From: Monarcha castaneiventris obscurior
Taxonomy: Eukaryota; Chordata; Aves; Passeriformes; Monarchidae
Assembly: GCA_026261815.1 (NCBI GenBank)
Contig: JAMPIT010000437.1
Location: 7,266,001 to 7,330,000, forward strand
Reading direction: 5' to 3'
DNA: 64,000 nucleotides
In this document: positions 14,201-29,400 of the stretch, one piece after another
Layout of the letters: the number at the start of each line of letters is the position of its first letter
Numbering within the stretch: the stretch's first letter is position 1
The notes under the pieces: generated by a model
The model's input: only the letters and a program-made list of their open reading frames with translations
Database searches by the model: none
What the model was told of the DNA's origin: nothing
Program-made: the position numbers and the translations under genes

Positions 14201-17200
14201 AAGTTTTACTAGAGCCTGCATGAAACTTATGACCTTCACAGGCATAATATCAGCTCCTGGTAGAAATTGTTCAATCAATGGTAAGGACAGAGTCTGAGGG
14301 ATTTACAAGGATGACATTTGACATGACCAAAGTATTTTATCAGTGGCCCCTGCAAGAATGTCTTTAAGTACCACTGTCATGAAGCTGATTGCAATGTGAA
14401 AAGGGCAAGACAGCAGGATGCATAAATGCTCAATCCCTCACTACATTACAGCTTTTACAGACCAGCAGTCCTGGGGTCAGAGTGGATTGCAGCTTTGGAG
14501 TTGACAAAGAAGGATACATCCTGAATCAATGCAGGAAGAATTTTTCTTTCCCAGACTAGACCTGGAGAGTTTAGCATCAGCAAAGACACCAAGAAACTTT
14601 CTGTAAGGTAGAGGACTCTGATATCTCAGGAAGCCCAGTATGCCTACCATACACCAAAGCACTGTTTCATTTAAAGTCGATAGGATTCCATAAAATTTGT
14701 TGCAAGAGTAGGCAAAGCTGATCACTTGTGCAATAGGATTGCTTCATAAATTCCCTTGGCAGTTTCACTTGGATCATCTGTTCCTTCACCTGCCATACAG
14801 TGTGTGGATCTCACCCACAGCTCTGTGTTTCCCTGATGGGTGAAGTGACTGCAGTCCTTCCTTTTAGGGGTGGCTGAGTGTCCTGCCTGGGCTCCAGGCC
14901 CTGTACAGCTGCATCCTGGAGAGATTTGTCATCCTGGAAATGGGAGGATTCTGACAGAAACTGGAAATTTCCCAAAGCAGCATCATGAAGCCTAAATTTC
15001 TGAATTAGGACTCCAGGACCAAGGGACTCCGACTGAAATGTGCCTGGTCCCCAGGTTAAATACAGTGCAAAAGTAGCCTGGCATCACCAGCACCTTCTAG
15101 GAAGCTGGGACACTGCAAGAAACTACCCAGAAAAAATTTTGGGAAGCACAGCAGCCTCCAGTAGGTCTCTATTGATATGATCTCTCTTTTGATAAAATGG
15201 TATTTTTGAACAAAAAAAAAAATCAGAACAATTTTATCATCTCTAATGCCGATCTGGTCCTGATTTTTCACTGCAGAAGACAGATGTTGGTTGGGGCTGT
15301 TCACATGTTGAGAAAAAGCACTAAAATCCATTATTTACATTCCATGTTATTCAGTCATTTGCCCTTCAGAAAAATCTGGCAAAATCAACCCCAAAAAGTT
15401 TAATTTTCAAATTTTAAAAATCATGGGGTTTCTCCCTTTCACACTGCAAGTTTGAAATCTTTCTACAAGTCTGCATTCACTGTTGGGTTGTAAGGCAGGT
15501 GCTAAATGGAATCACAACTGTTAGAGATGTAACATCCTACTGAGCCACCCAGTTCAAACCCTCTGATGGGTTATAACTGAAAAGTAAAACAAACAGGCCT
15601 TTTACCTAAGGATCCTCCTGATTCAAATGCTGACAATTTTGCAGGACTGGTGGCATAGGATTTTGAATTCCCTTAAAAAGCTTCACCCTGTAAGGAACGA
15701 TATCAATTCTGCTAATGATAGAAAATAAGGTTGGCCATGTAGCCTGACATGATTTATGGTGGAGTGCAGCACACTATGAAGTTCTTTAGCCTTTAATTCC
15801 ACCCAGACTTACAATCTCTACAACCAGAATTCTCTAAAATTAATGAATGTAGCAGCTGAAAAAGGGTGAAAAGGATGCAGAAATTATTTCCTAATGACTT
15901 AGTTAAAATGTTTATTTTAACCTCCACAAGGGACCTTGCTTTTCAAAATTCAGATTCCTCATGGAGAAACCAGCTCTGGAATGAGATTGGTTAAAAGATA
16001 AGAAATTATTTTTTACATTCCTAACAGAGGGCTGAAGCCTTAGAGAAACAGGGTTTAAAACTTTCTCTTACTTTGCAGAAGGAATGCAATTTGAACTTCA
16101 TCTAAATGTGCTTTTCCCCTGCCAAATGTGGGTAGACTGCAGTATTTAGGTGCTGCCAGTGAACCTGGCTCAGATTTCTTCATCATTTTGTAGGTAACAG
16201 CAATGCTACAGGCCAGACAGTGCCACTTCTGATACCTTTGGGATTTATTTATTGCCAATGAAAAACAAATGGCTTAAATCCAGGAAACAAATCTGGTGGA
16301 AAAGAAAAAATTGGAACAGCATTCAACTGCCCATCCTTCAGCTTTGTTTCTTCAGTAAAACTTTGGTCCTGTGAGTACCAGAAACAAGGCATGGTCTGGA
16401 AAACCAGCAGTAAGAAGTCTTTGGTGTGCAAAGTTAATATTCTTAAATATCTGATTTTAAAATAGAAAGCCATTAATTTATTTCAGTGGCTTTTGAATAT
16501 GAGGGTACTGAGTGATGTATTGAGCAAGAAGTGATGAGCTTGTGGAAAGGCTGGGGGCTGTATTGGTGTGTCTGGAAATACACACAAGGGAGGGTTGAAC
16601 AGGCACAGCCATACTCTTCTGAAATTATTGCCAAATCCATGGCTTTTAGAAGAATTGCTCCCTTAAATTGCTGTCTTCAAATATCCTTACATCCTTATCC
16701 TCCATATAAATGAAGTGCAGAAAGCAGGATATGTGCAGCCCTGTTGACTGGGCACTGTAATCACCTGCCACAAGTAGCCAAGGCTGAGGGAGACAGTTAT
16801 CAAATTATCAGGTAATATGGATCCTCTTTGCTTTTTCTGTCAGGGATTGAAAGAGCCAGGGACAAGTATGGTCTATTTTTATGGCCTGAATATTCCTTGT
16901 TTTGAGGGAGTCCTTCCTCTTTCTCACTAAAATGGTGCTGAGTCAGGCAAAACTATGCACTGTGAAGCAAAAATATATGAATATTGTTTGAGAAAGATAA
17001 ATATCCCATTTCCAGTAAAATTCATGCTTCATCACGGAAGGATCCCAAAGGGGCCAGTCCCTACAGGAATGAACAGTAGGTGACCACAGTTCTGCTGCTG
17101 CAGAATTTCATCCTTAACAAAGAACAGTCAGGGCAAAACCAATACACTCTTTTTGGCTGAACCTTCTCCAGCTCAGGTATATTGCCCTGGATGCCTTCCC

Positions 17201-20200
17201 TCTCCTTCAGGAGAGCAATAAACACTGCCTCTGTACTGTCCCAGTGGGGCAGTGAGGCTTTGTGCTAATCCTGTCCATTATCCACTTATCATTACCTTTG
17301 CAGGTTCCTACACTCGAGGCAGAGCTGTGTTTTACCTACACCAGTGCACAACTCCATGCCAGGTTTCTCAGTCTTGCTTTCAGGCTTTCTGGAAATTCTA
17401 ATGGAGGCCCTAAATCATTTTTCTGGGGAAAGTGAGTCTGCTTTGTCTGTTAGCTGTGATCAGCATTCTCCCTTCGTGTTTTAAATGAGAACTCTGCTCT
17501 GGGATCCCCCTCTAAACACAACATTTTGTTCATTTTAGGTCTTGCTTCTCTTTCTAGTAAATAGGTACCTTGAGATCTGCACAGTTATCTTAGCTCATCA
17601 TTCCTCAAGACTGTGAGTTTATGATGAATTTGTGCAATATTTCTATAAACAATGGCTAACAGAGTTGTGCAAATTATTTTCTTCTGTACTAAAGAATGGA
17701 TTATTAGCATGAACTCAAAATCTGTTAGTTTATGCTTTACACCTTGAGTTATCATTTATGTATATGAGATATGACTGTAAAAGTCTTCTGGTGATATTCC
17801 CTTTGTCTTGTGCAGCTAGGGATCAGCTTATCAAACACTGGAAAATAAAACCCACTGAGATGGAAAATTACCCTTCCCACCTCCATTCTGCCATTCTAGG
17901 GACTAAACTAACCAAAATCCTGATGTGCCTGGGAGTGTCTTGTTGGTAAGTGGGGCCTTCAAGGTGGGAGAGTGACAAAGTGGCAGCATGTTATTGGCTG
18001 CCTTCTGCCTCCTGTCCTTGGACTATGATCCGGGAAATGCCCGTCAGCCACAGCGTATCCTTTTCTGCAAGAATATCCCTTTGGGGTTGTGCCAGCCCGT
18101 GATGTACCAGAGCAGCCTCTATTAGATGGCTCTGTGCCATGAAACCAAGCCAATCTCCAGCTGAAGACAAAAGAGAATGCAGAAGATTTAAGGTCACTTT
18201 ACTTTACCCAAAGCTGTGCCTGCTGAGGGCAGTTTGGAGCACAGAGTTGCTACAGAAACCTGGTGACAGCACCCACTAAGTGTGTTTGTTATGGGACTGC
18301 AAATGGCATTTGAATCACTCACGTGGGAAATGGTAACTGTGCTGATGGGTTGTTGCAATTAATTCTGTCAGAAGAATCCACTGAAATGGATTCAGAAAAG
18401 GGTCAAAAGGAAGAATAAGAGTTTGAGGGGGAAGGGAACACTTTTCCTTTTTAGGTTTTTTTAAATGCATGTTTTCTCTTCAGTGATGGAAGGCATAATA
18501 ATTGAAGAATTGTAAAGTGAAGAAGTGGTTTGGACAGGAAAAGAAGGGCAGTGCAGAACATCCAGACCACAAGCAGTGGGAAGCTCTGCAGAGATGCCCC
18601 GTGGCAGCTCAGGGAACATGAGATGCCAGGGCAGCAAGGTTTGGGCTGGGATTTTTAAAGTAACTCATCCATTTTGCACTGGAGCAGATAAGCAATGCTA
18701 ATCTGACCCACTCTGTTATTTCACTGTAGTGAAGTCCATCAGAAGGTGACTTTACAACAGCCTAAAGCAGTAGTGGAGCACAGAGGTTACTCCTCTGTGG
18801 AGGGTGAAGCTCAGAGCTAGGAGTGATCACTGCTTCAGAGGCACTGCCCAAAACACACGTCCCTGCCACCATGTCACCCACCCTTCATCCTGCCTGTGCC
18901 TGTGTCCACTCAGTTCTGACCTCTGCAGTAGCAGCTGCATCTGGGAACTAGGGCAGGCACCATTTTGGTCAGCACCAAACAGGCCTGCTTTGGATTAAAT
19001 ATTTACCAAAGTGTTTGCAGACAAAGGGACTGGAAGAGCTGTCAGCTCCATCTCCTGCTGTTTGCACAGTAAATAACCCAGCATACAGCTGTCCCTTACA
19101 TGCACAGGTGCTTTCAATGCAGGAAAGTAAAAAGCCTGGTTTTCTGCCTGCCTGGGTGGGCTTTTAAGACGTGGATGAGTGAACAGATGAGGAAATATTT
19201 AGATGTCTAAGGAAACTTCCACACTTTGCTCGCAACATATTCAGAGACAGTTCTTCCACAGAACACTTGTTTTTGGAGGAGGAAAGTAATTTCTCTCCAA
19301 GTGCCCAAATATTTTGGTAGGCTAAACATCAAAGTAGGCTTACATTAAAACAGATATCATGTAGCAAAAATTATGTAATTGCCAGGCTGTATGGAAAGAA
19401 ATACAGGGCTTGTGAGTCTCACTGCTTTTCCTTTTAAACTGAAAGCACACCAGGATGAACAGGCAAGACTCACTGTTTTTGCACATGGACTCAATCCCAC
19501 AAGCACAAACAGTGCAGCCTTTTCCCACAGTGGCTCTCTGCCAAGGTGATGGGCTACTGCCATGGCAAGCAGTGAAGCAGAAACAGCAGAACCCCTCAGA
19601 TAACTCACTCAGCACTTGAACTGCTGTATAAAAACGTCCTCAATCCTCAAGTATATACCAAGCTCATTCAAATCTGTCCAGAGCCAAAATTTTGTCATGA
19701 AACCACTATTGGGACTAAGCTGAGGGTGGCATTAGGAGGTACTAAATATTTATTTGGGGATTCTGATGATGCTGAGCATTTTTTCTTGTGGAAACTCCTA
19801 TCCCAGTGACCATAAATGAAGAACAGGACTCGGATGGAGCAGATGGTTCAGCAGATGGTGACTTGCTCCTTTTTTAACCAGGCTTTTGTGTAAATGGAGT
19901 GTGGCATGGATCTCTGTATGCTTTTTGACTTTGAGAATGTGTATGTGTGCTTTTGTGCTTTAATAAGTGTTTAGTTATGAAATCATGTATCATGATGATG
20001 GTATGGATTTTACTGGCTTTTTAGAGACTTAGGAAGTTCTTGAAAATGTGGTTTGCTCACTGATTTATGAAACCAACACTGTCTTTGCCAAATAGGTATT
20101 TTGGTTCTGATTTTTAATTAAATGAGAGTAGCTACAATCCTTGACTGTGGGACTGGACAAAGCAAGATTTTATAACAGTCTGTAATTTTCTTTCCTTTTT

Positions 20201-23200
20201 CTGGTTTTGTTTCTCCACCATTTGGCCTAACTTTCCTCACTGTCCAGAGCATTAAGGTTGCAATGAAACTGAAAGAGGTAAGTGAAGAAGGGTGAGGTGT
20301 GAGGTTCACTCTGCAAACAGTTCTCTCAAGCTGTCAAAAGTTCTACAGTCCCCAGCACCTACTTACCATTCCTGTGCTGGAGGTAACAGCCCCCTCAAAC
20401 CTGCCAGCAGCACTGCTTGTGTGTGTGCTCCCTAACCCATTTTATTCAAAAATGAGGTGGGTGAGTGGAAAAACGTCCTGTTGAACCATTTCAGCTAAGA
20501 CTGATAAAGATTAGGGAAATGTCACCTAAGCAGCCTGAGCATCAGCCAATCTGAGGCAGCATAATTTCTGCCACGGGGAATGTGAGGATTTGTCATGAGG
20601 ATTAGACTGAGAGTGGCAGGATATTGCACTGGCACAGCTGGAACAGAAGAGCATGTCCTTTTACTGCCTAGGAGTGGTTAAACCAATACTGTGTCTTCTG
20701 TTTTCTTAACATTCATATTCCTGTAATTCACCTGTACATTTACCCCTACTTTCACATTGTTTCATAAGGCCACAGAGTGGTCTTCTATGATCCAGCTTTG
20801 TAAGTCGGACTGTAATTGAAGGTGGTTATCTTGTCTCTCATTTCATGTAAATTCTCCTATCATCTAATATCCTAGTATCCTGTAATCTTTCATTAGAAAA
20901 GGAGACTTTTAAACTTTTGGTGTTTGTTCTTTTGCTCATTACTGTCCCAGGCAGCAGATTGTGGAGGCAGAGTGGGGCTTCTGCTGCCAGAGCTCACTGG
21001 TTTTGCAGTCTGTTTTAAACTACACTGAAATATATTTTGGGTTCCAAGACAAAAGACAAGATACATGCAGAATTGTCCAGCTTTACTTTGCCTCCTGCTT
21101 GAAGTGTTTCTAAGCTGAATATAATGAAGATCTATTCTAAGAATTCCTAAGGGATCTCTTTAAACAGGATCTGGAACTGATCCATGGGTTTCAACACTTT
21201 AACCAATGCACCGTCTAATATTGATTTCCTTTAGAAGTCAAAGCAATTTGTTTTTCTTCCCTGGAGACTTTGGGTTTCTACCTTTGGCTGCAGTCCTTGA
21301 ATTAATATGGAAATTGAGAACATCACTTAGGACATGTCTCACATGCAGGCACAATGTGCAGCCTCATGGAGCCAGGTGTCCCACGCACAGTGGGGCACTC
21401 AGAGGATTCCTCAGCCTCCTCTGGCAGCTGGACAACTCACACAGCTCTTTGCTCACCCCACTCTGAGCTTCTGTCAGAGGAGCAGAACACTAAGTGACTT
21501 ATTTCTCATCTCTTTTTTTTCTTCCCCCTTTCTTTTGGTTGCTCTTCCTCATGTCACTCTGGAGAAAAGGCCAGCACAGTTCTCTGGAAATTTTCTTAGG
21601 CTGGTGAGGTATTATGGATTTGATTGCAGGCCAGAAGGCAGCTCCATGGAAAGCAGCCATCTCTCCCATCATTAATCCATAGTCACCCACAGGTGACTCT
21701 CTGGCAAGCCAAAAGTTTCAGATTTACAGCAAAAGCCTTTCTGCTAATCAGCATTTCCAAGCTGCCAATGAGTGTGATCATTGCCTGTGTGAGGCTTCCT
21801 TCCATCCTGTGGCAGTGTCAAGGCAGAGTGGCTTTCATTTGCTTTATACCACATAAACCTGGAGGTGAAACACTGGAGAATCAGATGTCCCATGAGGCTG
21901 TTCCATGCTGGAATTCCTGGTGTAAGCCTCAGTATCACAGAGGCCTGAGGAGGTTGTGCTGGGCACACGTGGATGCCGTGGAGCACAAAGAGACACAGCA
22001 CCACAAGGGCAGGGGCACTTGCAGCAGTACAGGTCATCAAAGTCATCTTTTAAATGACACAAGTGCTCCTGTGAATTTGTCACAATGCCAAAGGAGCTGA
22101 AACAATTCCTCCTGGACACAAAGACATGAGTGCAGGCAGGATGTAACCCGTTAGGATCATATCCAGCCTCGTTTGAAGGGTAAGGCTCTTGGTGGTGCTA
22201 AACGACAATCTGTTCTGAATTTATCCTGCCCATATGTCATCAGTAACAACCTACAAAACACACTTCTCATTTTAGATCCAAGTTTGCATCTGTTCCAAGC
22301 AAAACATGTGCCATCTCCCTCTATATACCTAGCAAGTCTATATTAGACAACACAGGAGTAAGCTCAAACAGGAAAAATTCCTTTTGGTATTATGGGAAAA
22401 TGAAACACAAATGACTGGCATTTTGACCTGGCTTTACATGAATATAAAATCTCAGTGGAGAAAACATCTCAAAATGCCTCACCATGGTTCCGTGACATGT
22501 GTAGGGTTATTGTAGCTCAGGTACTGTCCCTCAGCAGAAACATTTTGATGCTTCAGCTGTGATTTGTCCATTTGTGTTTCGTTGCTGCATCATACAGGTA
22601 AAGAGCATCTTTAAAATAAGGATCCAGACTGTGAGCAATCTATCCCTGGATACTGAGATGCCAATAGCTGATAAGGTTTATGAGAGGTTATAGCTTCAAA
22701 GGAATTGATTTATAATTGTTTTCTATTTTTAAATATGCAGCTGGACATCCCGTATGATCTACAGAAGCATCTGACAGGCTTACATGCTTAATTTACGTTG
22801 ACTAACAACCAATGTTTAGGTGCTTCTGTAAATCTCCCAGGCTGTTTCTCTCTATCTCTAGGCATATAAATGCTTTGGAAAGCTGAAACAAAAATCTCAG
22901 GACCTGATTTTCACAATCTCACATGTCATGTGACATCATTGGCCAGAAATCTAAAATACTCTTTTCTCAGCAGCCTGAACTCTTGCAAATTCTACACATC
23001 TGCTGTCATTATTTGATAAATATATTTTCAGGAATTTTGAACTCCTAATCTGAAGGAGTTAAGCCATGTTGCATAGAAATCTGCAATCCCAGAATATAAA
23101 CATTCTAACACTAGTATTTACAATTAAATGAGGATTTTTTGCAGTTACAGTGATACAGAAAAAGAACCCTCTAAAGTGAAATTCTGCTCTAGATAAATCT

Positions 23201-23340
23201 TGTTGGTGTATTGTTTGCTTAGCCTACTAATTTTCTATATCAAATACACTCAACTTACATTTGAAAATATATTTTATGAAGAGAGAAGTCAGGGAAAAAA
23301 TCAAACACCTTTTCATATGTTATTGTCAAGAACAAAACTT
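11201..23340. other. Intergenic, no gene recognised
   Basis: About 12 kb of AT-rich unique-looking DNA. Open frames are under 100 codons, with no recognisable domains and no named repeats. No tRNA, snoRNA or miRNA hairpin was spotted by eye, which is not a sensitive test. Confidence 0.55.
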
Positions 23341-23360
23341 CTGAAAGCTGGACTCTTCAG

Positions 23361-23402
23361 GCTTCCAGACTGATGCCACCAGCTTCTAGACTGGTGCCTT
23401 CA
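23361..23402. repeat. Two-copy 21-bp tandem duplication
   Basis: GCTTCCAGACTGATGCCACCA is followed at once by a diverged second unit (GCTTCTAGACTGGTGCC...). It is a small local duplication with about four differences. Confidence 0.7.
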
Positions 23403-23405
23403 GGG

Positions 23406-26400
23406 AGACCCTCAAAGGAAGGCAATGAAAATGTAGTGGTTCTTCTGTTGTACAAAGTAGTAATAGAAACAATTTTAAATCCTCTTAGATGCATCAATTC
23501 CAGGAGGAATGGGAGAGCAAAAGTTTACTTGCAGCATCTAAGTGAGCAGCCATGTCAGACAGCAGCCTTGTTGAACAAGAAGGTGCCATGAGAGCTCATC
23601 AGAACAAGCCAGCTTTAAAGGGTTTAAATAACTGTATTTTATTCAATATTCAGAAGAGATTTGAATTTCCAAATATTTTTCTAAGGGGTCTTTCTGTTGA
23701 GCTGGCACTGAAATTCCAAGTTGCAGAACAGAGGAAGTGTTTTAAGATCCAATTACAATGAGAAAAGAAAGCAAATTATGTCCTACAGAAATGCTGACAC
23801 CAGCACAAACCCAGCCTCATTCCCAAGTGCTGCCTTTGTTAATAATGTTATTTTTTACACTTTTGTGGTATGAGGTCATGCATGACGAATATTTTGCTGG
23901 CATGAATATTAATATCTTTTAGAGTTCCTTCTCTTTCCTCATCATCCCTTCTTCCTGTTACCATGTCAATATGAATCAAAATTAGGTCAAAATTATTTTG
24001 GTGATAAAACCCGAGCTGTGTCATAATTAAAGCGATATTGCTGAACTGTTCTGTGCTTTGAAATATTCTGCCAGCTTACTGAGAGTGGTTGAAATGTGCT
24101 GCACCATTCCATCCATCTGCTTCCCAAACCACAAGTCTCCCTAGTAGGAGAGATGGAGAGATGCTACGAGCTCCTCGTTGTTTCACAAGGCTATAGTTAG
24201 GGCTGCAAGCTCCTATTTTTGCACACTTCAGCGACTACTGTGAGAGTTTGTGTGGTAAGGAAGGGAAAATTCACATCTTCCCAAATTAGCAGCCTCTATG
24301 CATCCATTTTCCTGCTCTTTGTCCCATTTTGTACAAGACCAGCTGCCCCTGTGAAGGTACAAAGGAAGCTGATATCTCAGTGCACCCAGTGTGACGTTGT
24401 AGGATCTAAAGAGCTTCACAAGAGCTTCAGGGTGTCTAAGAGCATTAGGGTTATAGCTTGGCCTGCAATTTATTTTTTCTGTTTTCCCAGAAGTTCAGCT
24501 GTTGTCTGATATTTCTTTACAGCTAGGATCAATACTTTAAAACCCAATAATACAGTCAGAAATATTTTTGGGAGGACTCCATAATTCGATAGAAAGTAAG
24601 GAAATACTCAGGAAGTTTAAAAATCCCTATTTTCATGTATTCAAACTCCAAGTCTAGATTTTTAAATCACAGCAATTTGATTTCATTTTAATGAGATCCA
24701 AGGATATTTTAAAAATTGGTGAGGACCTAGAGAAATGGCTTCTTGTTAGATGATAAGCACATATTAATGTGACTTGATCCACTATAAGATTTCCTAATTC
24801 AAAATAACCCAAATGCAATTTAAGCTCAATTATAGATGAAAATTACTCAAGGAATGTAGAGTTGAAAATTTTTCAATAAATTATGTATAAAATTGAGCCA
24901 TTCCGAGATGTTGTTGTCACAAACGCAACATGTCAAGGACACCACATTAAGAAAAATTGTGGATGAATATAGAAAACACAAAATATAATTAATTCCAACT
25001 GCTTTTAGACTCATATTTTTTCTGCCTGATTAAAATTTAACTGAAATAAATTAAAAATAATGGGGGAAAAAATTGCCCAGCAACCTAAGCTTTGTGCACT
25101 TGCTGAAATTTTCTTCCTGTAGTTGCGTTGACTTCAAATGCATCAGAGCTGTAAATGTTCCAGCAGATAAATATGGCATTTTTGTAAAGGCCTGAGTAGG
25201 AAAAGGTGGAGAATTTAGTCCATCCTGGTAGAGCACAAAACACCTGGGGGGATGCCCAGGCAGGAATAATGATGGGATCAAAGGAGCAGTGCCAGTGCAG
25301 CTCCTCTCACGCTGCCAGAGCCTCTTGCAGCAGACAAGGTGTGTTTCCAACCCAACTCACACACTCCAGGACTTCTTCCCACCCAGCCCAGCCTCCTGCA
25401 GTGAGATTTAGCTCTTGGTAATTCAAAATCAACACGGCTGATTCCACTGACACCTCTTTTAATAGATGGGGCCAGTCATCTCTCCCTTCCTGCCTTACCA
25501 AGCAAGAGCAGTTCCAGGGGTTTGTTGGGGCTCACTCTACACCCGAGAGGAGGAAAATGCTTCGTGGCAGAAACAAAACCACCTGCAGTGAGGACGAGCT
25601 GCAGCCTAATTAAACTTAACTGTCCCCAAGTGCTTTCTTGAGAATAGTTGCTCAAAATTACCTAAACTGATCCACATTCTTAAAACCCCCTGAGGTTTTG
25701 TTTTCCTCTCGTTTATTAGGATTCTACCTTTCTAATTCCCATGATTGTGATAATGTTGCCTTTGATTTATGATGAGGAATCTGCAAGCAAAATTTGGCCA
25801 CTCAGCATTAAGGCTGAACTGCTCATCTTCAGACAGCTCTCAGCATAAGGGATGTTTTCATCTCTTGCCCGCTAACATAATCACAGAGCTCTCCATCTGA
25901 TAGCACCAGGAAATTGCAAGCTAAACTCTCTATTAAAAGTTTTTGAGAGTAACCAGAGTTAGGCAGTGAAAACAAAAGTTCACACTGACTTGTACAGCAG
26001 ATTCAAGGCCCCAGAAAGAAAATGAAAAAACTTTCTTGTTAATGAGAAAATATAATTGTCTATTTATATAACTCCTTTTTTATTCTAGAGAACCTCATCA
26101 GTTTGGGCTTGACCTTCTCTTTCTCCCTATTTGTTCACCACTTACATATTTTCTGTGGAATGTCTCACAATTAAGGGGACTGCAAAAGCAGAATTAGGCC
26201 CTTTCTAAGTGAGTAGCAATCTAACTATAAATGAGTAATAATCTACCACTTAGAAAAAGCCTTTAAGAGGGCAAAAGAGCACTGCAGTGTTGTATAATGA
26301 CTGTCACAGATGAGTTCAGGACAAGAGGAGGAGATCCCAAATGGGAAAGGGAGAATTTAGGGGCATAGATAAAATGAAATAAGAAAAATGCAGTTTGGCT

Positions 26401-29400
26401 GTGCTGGCATTTCAATATCAGCATGTAATGGAAGCTCATTGGAAATTTTCAGGAGGAATTTTTTCCTTTAGAAAATGCTGATAATGCCAACATCAAAACC
26501 TTTGCCTGGACTGTGTTCTATGGCACTGCCCTCCCCAGAAATCAGACAAGGCAGGGAATTCTGCCACACCCTGCACTGTCGGGTCAGAGCTCACCCTTTG
26601 CCCAGCTGTGTTTTTTCCCTGAATTTCAGGCACGGAACAAAGATCCATTCTGCATGCCAGAATACAGAATTACTCTTGCCGGGCTTTTCCAGGCCACCCT
26701 TAAAAAAGCAGTTTAGGTACTCACATTCCCCATCTCACAACATCACCACATTGTCCTGTGTCATGCAGCCACATCCACATGGTTCCCCACCCTGTCCCAT
26801 GTGCTCCAAGGAGTTCTGTGTTCTTGGGAACAAATGGAATTAGCCTGACACTAAAGATCTGCTGGCCTGGAGTGTTTCATACAGATGGACCGAAAAGCTG
26901 CTTCTCAGTTAATGAAAAGTTGAAGGGAATTTTCTCTCAGTTTAGTAATAATAAGATTTACCTTCACAGGAAATGTTGAAATTTATATTTCCACTAAGAA
27001 TTTTTGTTTGTTTGTTTAAAAAGAATAAAGTATTATTTTCTGCAAGAATTATTTCTTTGGTCTAATACCACAAAATTGAGCTTCTTTTTTGCTAACAATC
27101 AAGTCTGCAGACTTCTTAGTCTTTCCAGAAATTCAGAGACCTTGATCACGTGTGTGTTTTATTTAATTTCAGGAACAGATTATGGGGTTTATGAAGCCTG
27201 ATTGATGCATATACTTGGCCCTTGCCCTCGTGTTTCATTTCATTAGTATTCCATTCATTTTCACATGGTTTTAATGAACATATCATTTATGGCCCTATTT
27301 TTATCACAGAATAGCAGTGGTATAATTTAATATATGAGTTTAATCTAAGATGGCTAAACCATTGCAGAAAAACTCAGGTTTCTTTTAGTTCATTTTGAAT
27401 GGTTTAGTTTCATTTTATGTGAAATTGTTACAAGTATTTTAATCTAGTTGACAACAAGCTACTCTTCTCAATAAATAATAGGGTATTAAATCTTTTGCTT
27501 TGCTGTAATTACATTGGTAGGGAATCTGGTTTATCTTATATGAATGCTGCTTTCTCATATAATCATCCTTTGTGCTCCAAAATTGTAAAGAAACCTATAG
27601 ATTATCTTGCTTCCAATCATCTATTTGAGAACACTTGGCACTAGAAAACAAAACATCTGTAAAAATCTATTTTATCTGCTTGGCTGCCAATTTTCTGTTT
27701 AGGTGAATCCAAGCAGTCATGTAAAGGATGTTTTTTTTTTCCATCTCAAACATATATGACAGTGGCCTTCTGGACCTTTTCCTAAGCAATTCAAGATGTA
27801 TTTAAGCATTGTATTCTGCCCTTGAAATGTGGGTTTATACACAGAGGTAACACTTCTGCTCACAAAAGCAAAGCCTGGTGCCATCTGCATTAACAATCCC
27901 TCTCCAGCCTTTGCTGAGGACCTCTGATGCAGCAATTCCTTGTGCTCTTACAGCCTCAGAGTCTGGCAAGTGAGAACATAACGGAGAAGGTAAAGTGGAA
28001 GCAGTTGTGACTCTAACTGGTTTATGGACACCCCTGAGCCCATCTGGTTTGCTCATACAGAACGAACAATTTGTAGGAAAAAATGGAGATGAGAGACAGA
28101 AAGAGGATAAACACAGACTTATGCATGCAACAAACTAGAGGAGATTATTTTTCTATTTCTCAGCTGAAAAGAGCTGCGTTCCACTACACTCAGTTTCTGC
28201 TTAGTGGGATTCTCTGTGTACTTTGATCAAAACCACAGGAAACCACTAAAAAGGATACAACTCTTTGCCAGCACCCCCTGTTACTTTGACTGGCTTTGAT
28301 CTCTGAGGCAGCTGTTACTTGAAAACTTTAAGAAGTAGATGTGTAGTTAATAGCAAGGGAGCCAAAACTGTGAAATTCTGAAGATGTAAGAAAGAATTTT
28401 TGATGACAAAATGGACTATAACTTTATCTCTGCGAGACAAACAGTAATATTTACTAGTTTTATATAACATACCTGGCACATTAGCTTTTCTACCTAGTTC
28501 AGGAGGATAAATTTCCGTGGCAATCCCAGATGCTCATTTTGAATATCTGAGTTTTTGGGGAACCTGAATTTAATTTTCAGGTTATAAATTGACCTGAACA
28601 TCAGCAATTCTCTTTTAAATTCTTCAACACATCAAGGTATTGCAAACAGGTGCTGCTCTTTCCACTGAGATTTCTGACCCACTGGAGGGTTTTAGGCAGG
28701 CGATTTCACCTCTGTGTACCTCAATTTCCTCATCTAGACATTGAGGATCATCATTCTTCTGTATATTATTTTGAGACTTAATGATTGCAAGTGCTGTACA
28801 AAGACAGTACTATTTTTCTAAGTAATATTTTTATTTTTCTATAATACCTCCACTTGGTTAATCAAAACAGTTTCGTTTTATTTCAAAGTGATAAGAGACT
28901 TAAAAGAAACAGGGCAGTTTGTGGACATATGAGGTTCCCATTTTTGTTATGTAATTATTATTTGTATTAATTTATTCATCTCTTTGGGATTTCCTATATA
29001 GAAAGTCTTCCTGAAAAGTTCAGAGCTCTAGCTTCCCTTAGGCTGTAAATTTGTTTTATTTCTCTGTGCAACAGGTTGGACTTTGGGCATCTAAAGTTAT
29101 TCTTAGGAGCCTGTTTTAATAATTTCAGAGCACTGATGATATTTTTAATATTTTTAAAGATGCAGACTATCAAAAAGACAGATATTAAAGTACATAAAAT
29201 AAAGTACATAAAAAAAAATATATTGTGTTTCCAGCAGACAATAATCTCAGTCAAATTCTAGCTCTGAGTCAAGTGAGACTTGCTCTGTTCCTCTTCACAG
29301 TCAGCAGAGAGGGAGATTTTGCCCATAATTAGATCTGAGGAGCTGGACTCCTGTTAAGAGTTTGCTCATGAGCAAGAGAGGTGAGCTCTTGTTGCTGGCA

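Noticed and set aside
21624..22119. Overlapping 158-, 100- and 91-codon frames on both strands
   Set aside because: No domain, no splice signals and no coding-like pattern; open in several frames, as expected of locally GC-richer noncoding DNA.
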